Below are positions 60,302 to 64,000 of a stretch of 64,000 nucleotides of DNA, piece after piece. The notes under the pieces are model-generated. The model made no database searches, was not told the origin of the DNA, and saw only the letters and a program-made list of their open reading frames with translations. Position 1 is the stretch's first letter. Every line of letters starts with the position of its first letter. Origin of the DNA: Paenibacillus macerans (lineage in GTDB: Bacteria > Bacillota > Bacilli > Paenibacillales > Paenibacillaceae); NCBI RefSeq assembly GCF_023715465.1, contig NZ_JAMBOE010000004.1, forward strand, positions 310,001 through 374,000. The letters are read 5' to 3'. The position numbers and the translations under genes were made by a program.

Positions 60302-61010
60302 GGCTTGTTCCCTCCTTCGCCCGGTTGCCTTGGACCACTTCCATAAACAGCGCCTCCAGGTCGCTGCCGCGCCGGTTTGCGCCCTCATAACACAGCCGTC
60401 CCCCGCTGATGATGCCGATGTCGTCGGCGGTATGCTCCACTTCGCTTAAAATATGGCTCGACAGAATCACCGTGATACCCCGCTCCGGAAAAGAGCGGAT
60501 CAGTTTGCGCAGATCCTGGATGCCAAGCGGGTCAAGCCCGTTCGTCGGCTCGTCCAAAATCAGCAGCTTCGGGTTCTGCACTAGCGCGACCGCGATGCCC
60601 AACCTTTGTTTCATGCCCAGCGAAAATTGGGACGCCTTTTTACGGCCGGTACCGGTCAAGCCGACGATCTCAAGCACCTCCCGGATACTCGTTTCGGGCA
60701 GGTTCAGGAGCCGGGTGTGCACCAGCAGATTTTCGCGGGCCGTCAAATTGCCGTACAGCGCCGGGGATTCGATCAGCGCCCCGATCTCTGCCAGGCAATC
60801 GCGGCTCCACGGCTTGCCGTTCACCCATACTTCGCCGGAGGTAGGCCGCAGCAGTCCCGCGATCATTTTCAGCGTTGTCGTTTTTCCGGCCCCGTTGGGC
60901 CCCAGCAGCCCGTATACCGTGCCCGGGCGGATATGAAGCGAAACGCCGGAGACGGCGGCCTGTTTGCCAAAGCGTTTTTCCAGATTTACCGTTCGCAATA
61001 CTTCATTCAT
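60294..61010 (-). CDS. ABC transporter ATPase, lantibiotic immunity type (LanF-like)
   Basis: The 238-residue protein has Walker A GPNGAGKT, the Q-loop region IGALIESPALYGNLTARENL, signature FSLGMKQRLG, Walker B LLILDEPTNGLDPLG and the switch His in SSHILSE. Together with the two permeases it would confer self-protection or resistance to a lantibiotic-like peptide. It is the first gene of a F-E-G-R-K operon. No lantibiotic precursor or modification gene is in the window, so resistance to peptides made by others is also likely. Confidence 0.92.
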   Translation of the reverse strand: MNEVLRTVNLEKRFGKQAAVSGVSLHIRPGTVYGLLGPNGAGKTTTLKMIAGLLRPTSGEVWVNGKPWSRDCLAEIGALIESPALYGNLTARENLLVHTRLLNLPETSIREVLEIVGLTGTGRKKASQFSLGMKQRLGIAVALVQNPKLLILDEPTNGLDPLGIQDLRKLIRSFPERGITVILSSHILSEVEHTADDIGIISGGRLCYEGANRRGSDLEALFMEVVQGNRAKEGTSHA

Positions 61011-61310
61011 TTCCCATCATCCTCTGTCATTATTCCGGGGATTTCCCCCTATGCCAGAGAGCTTATCAAGCAATTATAAAGAATCGCTAAAGATGGGTTC
61101 ACGGCGTCCGAAAAAAATTTAGCTTCAATTGTTCAAGAAATTGTTTGAAATTTGACACAAAATGTTCAATAATATAGATAGACACAAAACGTTCACAATT
61201 TCATCCTGTCGATGAACGAATTTCCAAAGTGCATGTTCAAAATGGCCGGTTTTCAGCATCTAAGATCAACAGCAGGCTTTTTGAATTACCTCTTAAAGGA
61301 GCTGACCCTC
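61011..61310 (+). promoter_or_regulatory. Divergent promoter region with two 15-bp direct repeats
   Basis: GACACAAAAYGTTCA occurs at 61154-61168 and 61181-61195, 27 bp apart. The first copy starts inside a TTGACA -35 (61152-61157), and TAGATA at 61175-61180 may be the -10. The repeats could be sites for a regulator of the small peptide gene downstream or the immunity operon upstream. Promoter placement is tentative. Confidence 0.4.
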
Positions 61311-61424
61311 ATGTGGCAAAACGGAAGCGATTCTAAAGGCACCGCATTTTTGTGGATTGTTGCGCTGGGTACGTTTTATGCTGTGTTTTACACGATGTTC
61401 ACTCTTTTCTCGATTCATGGATAA
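61311..61424 (+). CDS. 37-residue single-span membrane peptide
   Basis: The start at 61311 is well supported by AAAGGAG 9 bases upstream. The peptide is a short polar N-terminus (MWQNGSDSKG) followed by one hydrophobic segment (TAFLWIVALGTFYAVFYTMF). A terminator follows about 95 bp later. I do not recognise the family. Its size and shape are those of small subunits or regulators of membrane complexes, but the function is open. Confidence 0.6.
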   Translation: MWQNGSDSKGTAFLWIVALGTFYAVFYTMFTLFSIHG

Positions 61425-61519
61425 TAACACTTCGTTTTTGTAATCGCTAACAGACAAACCTATACAACAACACTGCGCTTGATACGATGCAGTTTCCATG
61501 CACCCAATAAAGCAGCCGC

Positions 61520-61580
61520 AAAAAAACAAACCGCTGGCCCGTCCGCATCATGCGAACCGGGTCAAGCGGTTTTGTTTTTT
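61520..61580. terminator. Bidirectional terminator
   Basis: AAACAAACCGCTGGCCCG pairs imperfectly with CGGGTCAAGCGGTTTTGTTT, with T/A runs on both sides. It separates the membrane peptide gene and the convergent lipoprotein gene. Confidence 0.75.
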
Positions 61581-61659
61581 GCTTCATGCTCACTCAAAGA
61601 TACGCAAAAAGAGCAGGTGCTCGTCGCATCCCGCCCTCATTCGCTCTGCCGTTATCACA

Positions 61660-62529
61660 TTATTTCGCGCTGTCCAAAACCTCTTGCGGCACTTTGATTT
61701 CGGAAATTTTGTTGTGCTTGGAGATCGTGCTTTCTATCTTCATATCGAGTGAAATGCTTTGGCCGTCCTGGCTCATTTCCATCGTCATCTCGACATTCGA
61801 TTTCGTCGGCAAATAAGTTTCTTTGTTCACGGCGCTGGTAATTTTGATGCCTTTAATGTTCATTTGTTCCAGCATTGCTGCCGCCTGCTCGTTCCCCCCG
61901 CCGGACTGGCTCATCAGCGATTTCGCCAACTCTTTGACGCCGTCGCCGGACACATCGGCCGTCAGGATATATTCGCCGCCTTCTTCGGAAACTTTCGCCT
62001 CGCTGGCAATCGACTTAAACTGCTCCAGCTGTTTTTCCGGGCTCGCCGATTGCTGCATGCTTGCCACGATTTGATCCCGCTGCTCATCCGGCAGTTTCAT
62101 CCAGGAACCCGCGGCGTTCGTGAAGATGCCTTCTTTGGTGACGTATTGCTCGAATTTCTGTTCCCCGCTGTCCGGGATGGACATTTGCGTTTCACTATAC
62201 ATGGCCAAAGGTTCCTTGGTCATATCGATCTTCATCTTCGTGTCGACCTTTTGCTCTTGCTTCTGTTCCCCTGCGGTCACGACAATATTTTGGTTCACGC
62301 TGGCTTCCATCGAGAAGCTTTTCAACTCTTTGCTGGCTTCCGTTGTCTTTTGGATCAACTCGTCCACCGTCGGTACAGATCCGGTTTCGGCGTTACCCGA
62401 TGTCTCCGCGGTTGCCGGCGTTTGCGCTCCACCTTCGGCATTGCCGCCTTTTGCTGCCTTTTCTCCCCCACATGCTGTCAAACTTACTGCCAAAATTGCT
62501 GTCAATAGTACTGTGACCCACTTCTTCAA
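61660..62529 (-). CDS. Lipoprotein of the DUF6612/LppX-like type
   Basis: The 289-residue protein has a lipobox LTAC (Cys near residue 20), a Gly/Ala/Thr linker, and a beta-rich domain (DELIQKTTEASKELKSFSME; KMKIDMTKEPLAMYSETQMS; KLPDEQRDQIVASMQQ) that resembles LppX/LolA-like half-barrels which may carry lipids. It sits on the outer face of the membrane. It is a single gene, and its role is not established. Confidence 0.8.
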   Translation of the reverse strand: MKKWVTVLLTAILAVSLTACGGEKAAKGGNAEGGAQTPATAETSGNAETGSVPTVDELIQKTTEASKELKSFSMEASVNQNIVVTAGEQKQEQKVDTKMKIDMTKEPLAMYSETQMSIPDSGEQKFEQYVTKEGIFTNAAGSWMKLPDEQRDQIVASMQQSASPEKQLEQFKSIASEAKVSEEGGEYILTADVSGDGVKELAKSLMSQSGGGNEQAAAMLEQMNIKGIKITSAVNKETYLPTKSNVEMTMEMSQDGQSISLDMKIESTISKHNKISEIKVPQEVLDSAK

Positions 62530-62732
62530 AAGCTTGTCCTCCTAAATTATGTATTCTTATCAATGTTAACTAACATGCGGTGAAAGGAATAGGGAAAATA
62601 GTCCGATTTCTCCAAAGTCCAAGGTCCTTATTATATAGTTGTTTAGAACTATCCTCTGCTTCCGGAGGGACGAAAACGTGCAAAAGTTTATAATAGAAAT
62701 ATTCCTATATAGAAGCATAAGGAGTTTTTACC

Positions 62733-63368
62733 TTGAAAAATATTCTGGTTACCGGTTACCGTGCGCACGAGCTCGGCATTTACAGCAATAAGCACAAAGG
62801 CATCCCCTATATCCGCAAAGCCATCGCCGCCCGGCTCATTCCGCTGGCGGAGGAAGGGCTTGAATGGGTGATTACGCCCGGGCAGTACGGCGTTGACCTG
62901 TGGGCCTGCGAAGCCGTGTTCGCCTTGAAGCGGAGGTATCCGCAACTGAAATGCTCCATCATTACGGCCTACAGCCGTCAGGAAGAGAAATGGAGCGAAG
63001 AGAAACAACAATACTACCGGCAAATCCTGCAGCAGGTGGACTTTTTCGCCGAAGCGAGCAAAGAACCGTATACCGGGCCTTGGCAGTTCAAGGCCAGGGA
63101 CGAGCTGTTATTCCGCAAAACGGACGGCATCCTGCTCGTTTATGACGAAGACGCGGGCGAAGCCAGCCCGAAATTTTTCAAAGAGCGCGCCTTGAAAAAA
63201 CAAACCCAAGACGGATACGCCTACTTCAGCATCGGCTCCGAAGAAATCCAGGCGATCGCCGACGAAGAGCAAGCCGCATATATCGATGACAGCGTCAACG
63301 TTAGTCTCGACGGCAGCTCTGATGGCAGTTTTGACGGGAACCTCGATGGCAGTCCGGAATACGAGTGA
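62733..63368 (+). CDS. YpsA-like SLOG-family protein (DUF1273)
   Basis: The 211-residue protein matches YpsA (DUF1273, SLOG superfamily): ILVTGYRAHELGIYSNKHKG, WVITPGQYGVDLWACEAVFA and GILLVYDEDAGEASPKFFKE. YpsA affects cell division and oxidative stress survival in B. subtilis; the SLOG pocket probably binds a nucleotide. A degenerate acidic tail (VSLDGSSDGSFDGNLDGSPE) follows the conserved domain and is unusual. The ribosome site AAGGAG lies upstream of the TTG start. Confidence 0.88.
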   Translation: MKNILVTGYRAHELGIYSNKHKGIPYIRKAIAARLIPLAEEGLEWVITPGQYGVDLWACEAVFALKRRYPQLKCSIITAYSRQEEKWSEEKQQYYRQILQQVDFFAEASKEPYTGPWQFKARDELLFRKTDGILLVYDEDAGEASPKFFKERALKKQTQDGYAYFSIGSEEIQAIADEEQAAYIDDSVNVSLDGSSDGSFDGNLDGSPEYE

Positions 63369-63887
63369 AGCCTGTTTCCAAGGAAATGCAAGCTGGTTTT
63401 TCGAGTGCATGCCAGTTTCTACGAGTGCAAGCTAGTTTCCCACCAAATGCAAAAGTGCAGGCGATATTTGTCGGAACTCCTCAATATGGGCGGTTCAAAT
63501 GAATAAGTGCAGTTCATACTCGATGGGATAACCATAATTTGTAAATTCCTCAGAAATCAAATGCACTTTTGCAGTTGGTTGCAAAGTAAGAGGAGAAACG
63601 CCTACTATCAACCAAGTCTAAAAAAAGCCCCCAGTAGTCTTCGACCAAGATTCGTCTGTAAAATCTAGGGGGCACACTTCAGATAATTGCTTTCTTCTCC
63701 CCTGTCCTCCGAAGTTAGCAAGGCTGACTGTATCTACTGTCAGAGGTTGTTGTGGTCAATCGCCAGCCCGGCCAGCAGCACCCCGCCAGACCATGACCGA
63801 AAATCCATTTCCCTCAATTTTTCGTCACATTTTGCATACGATATCAAGAATCTCCGGAGTCGTGTTCCCATCAAAGGAGGTATTCTC
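63369..63887. repeat. Intergenic region with TGCA-rich repeats and an inverted GCCCCC arm
   Basis: Short related motifs recur in both directions between about 63385 and 63590 (AATGCAAGCTGGTTT, GTGCAAGCTAGTTTCC, AATGCAAAAGTGCAG, AATGCACTTTTGCAG). GCCCCC near 63628 and GGGGGC near 63670 could pair over about 40 bases, with a T-run on the minus strand. There is no gene. Confidence 0.45.
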
Positions 63888-64000
63888 ATGAACGAACAGA
63901 AACTGCCCGCCGTTGCTTATTTTTGCATGGAGTACGGGCTTCATTCCGATTTTAAAATGTACGCCGGCGGCCTGGGCATTTTGGCCGGTGACTATATCAA
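63888..64000 (+). CDS. Alpha-glucan (glycogen-type) phosphorylase, N-terminal part cut by window edge
   Basis: The first 37 residues contain [20 protein letters not shown] and [10 protein letters not shown], the N-terminal signature of GT35 alpha-glucan phosphorylases (YF-MEFGLH...GGLGVLAGD). These enzymes release glucose-1-phosphate from glycogen or maltodextrin. AAAGGAGG lies 7 bases before the ATG. The rest lies outside the window. Confidence 0.85.
   Translation, partial: MNEQKLPAVAYFCMEYGLHSDFKMYAGGLGILAGDYI

Noticed and set aside
63600..63690. Riboswitch or small RNA before the phosphorylase gene
   Set aside because: Only one long-range GCCCCC/GGGGGC pairing was seen and no known riboswitch motif; it is too weak to call.
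1..64000. tRNA, rRNA, transposase or phage genes
   Set aside because: None found; no clover-leaf sequences or transposase motifs were recognised on either strand.

Overview
The window looks like a Paenibacillus-type chromosome (Firmicutes). Supporting signs are strong AGGAGG-type ribosome sites, moderately high GC, YesM/YesN-type two-component genes beside Lpl/Ytc-type sugar ABC genes, a protein with S-layer homology (SLH) domains, several Gfo/Idh/MocA oxidoreductases, and relatives of the Bacillus sigma-O/RsoA/YvrJ genes. I saw no rRNA or tRNA gene, insertion sequence, prophage or CRISPR array. Gene starts were moved where a ribosome site clearly decided them.

Layout. 1-2169: an M20 amidohydrolase (cut by the window edge) behind an FCD-type GntR regulator with its own promoter and operator, then a HAD phosphatase. 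2716-20008: a carbohydrate-utilisation locus with an uncharacterised 576-residue protein, a GH105 unsaturated glucuronyl hydrolase, a GH3 glycosidase, a 1156-residue multidomain secreted glycosidase, an Lpl-type ABC importer (binding protein and two permeases), a membrane-tethered binding protein, and a divergent YesM/YesN sensor-regulator pair. Together they suggest uptake and breakdown of a pectin- or rhamnogalacturonan-like polymer. A PL3 pectate lyase and a GDSL esterase at 54.7-56.4 kb fit the same lifestyle. 20111-27828: a low-molecular-weight phosphatase, two AraC regulators and a sugar-derivative catabolic set (three Gfo/Idh/MocA dehydrogenases and a xylose-isomerase-like epimerase), interrupted by a low-complexity tract.

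28006-36746: a very repetitive surface protein gene (16 Ig-like domains in eight pairs, three SLH domains) in one operon with a Maf/DUF115-type glycosyltransferase. The surface gene is split by one in-frame UGA at a conserved tryptophan position. The operon is flanked by an intact dehydrogenase gene and a decayed copy of that gene's 3' end. 37166-42398: small regulators and stress genes, including an Rrf2 regulator and an NmrA/QorB-type reductase whose promoters share one operator; a PadR-membrane protein cluster; a lone sigma-O-like gene; and a DinB protein.

43099-52007: a sigma-54 module. It contains a PAS/AAA+ activator, an operon for a CoA transferase, thiolase, CitMHS transporter and AtuA-like proteins behind a near-consensus -24/-12 promoter, and rpoN itself divergent from that operon. 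The layout parallels the E. coli atoSC-atoDAEB system. 52417-53326: a possible split sigma factor (sigma-O-like plus RsoA-like, overlapping) divergent from a YvrJ-like gene. Both promoters, and that of the lone paralogue at 41 kb, share the motif GGTTGTA-N13-AATTTCYCTATA. This is the most novel regulatory circuit in the window. 53487-64000: another dehydrogenase, pectate lyase, GDSL esterase, a LanFEG-type immunity transporter with its own response regulator and kinase, a 37-residue membrane peptide, a lipoprotein, a YpsA-like protein and the start of an alpha-glucan phosphorylase. Several intergenic gaps are packed with short palindromic repeats of at least three families.
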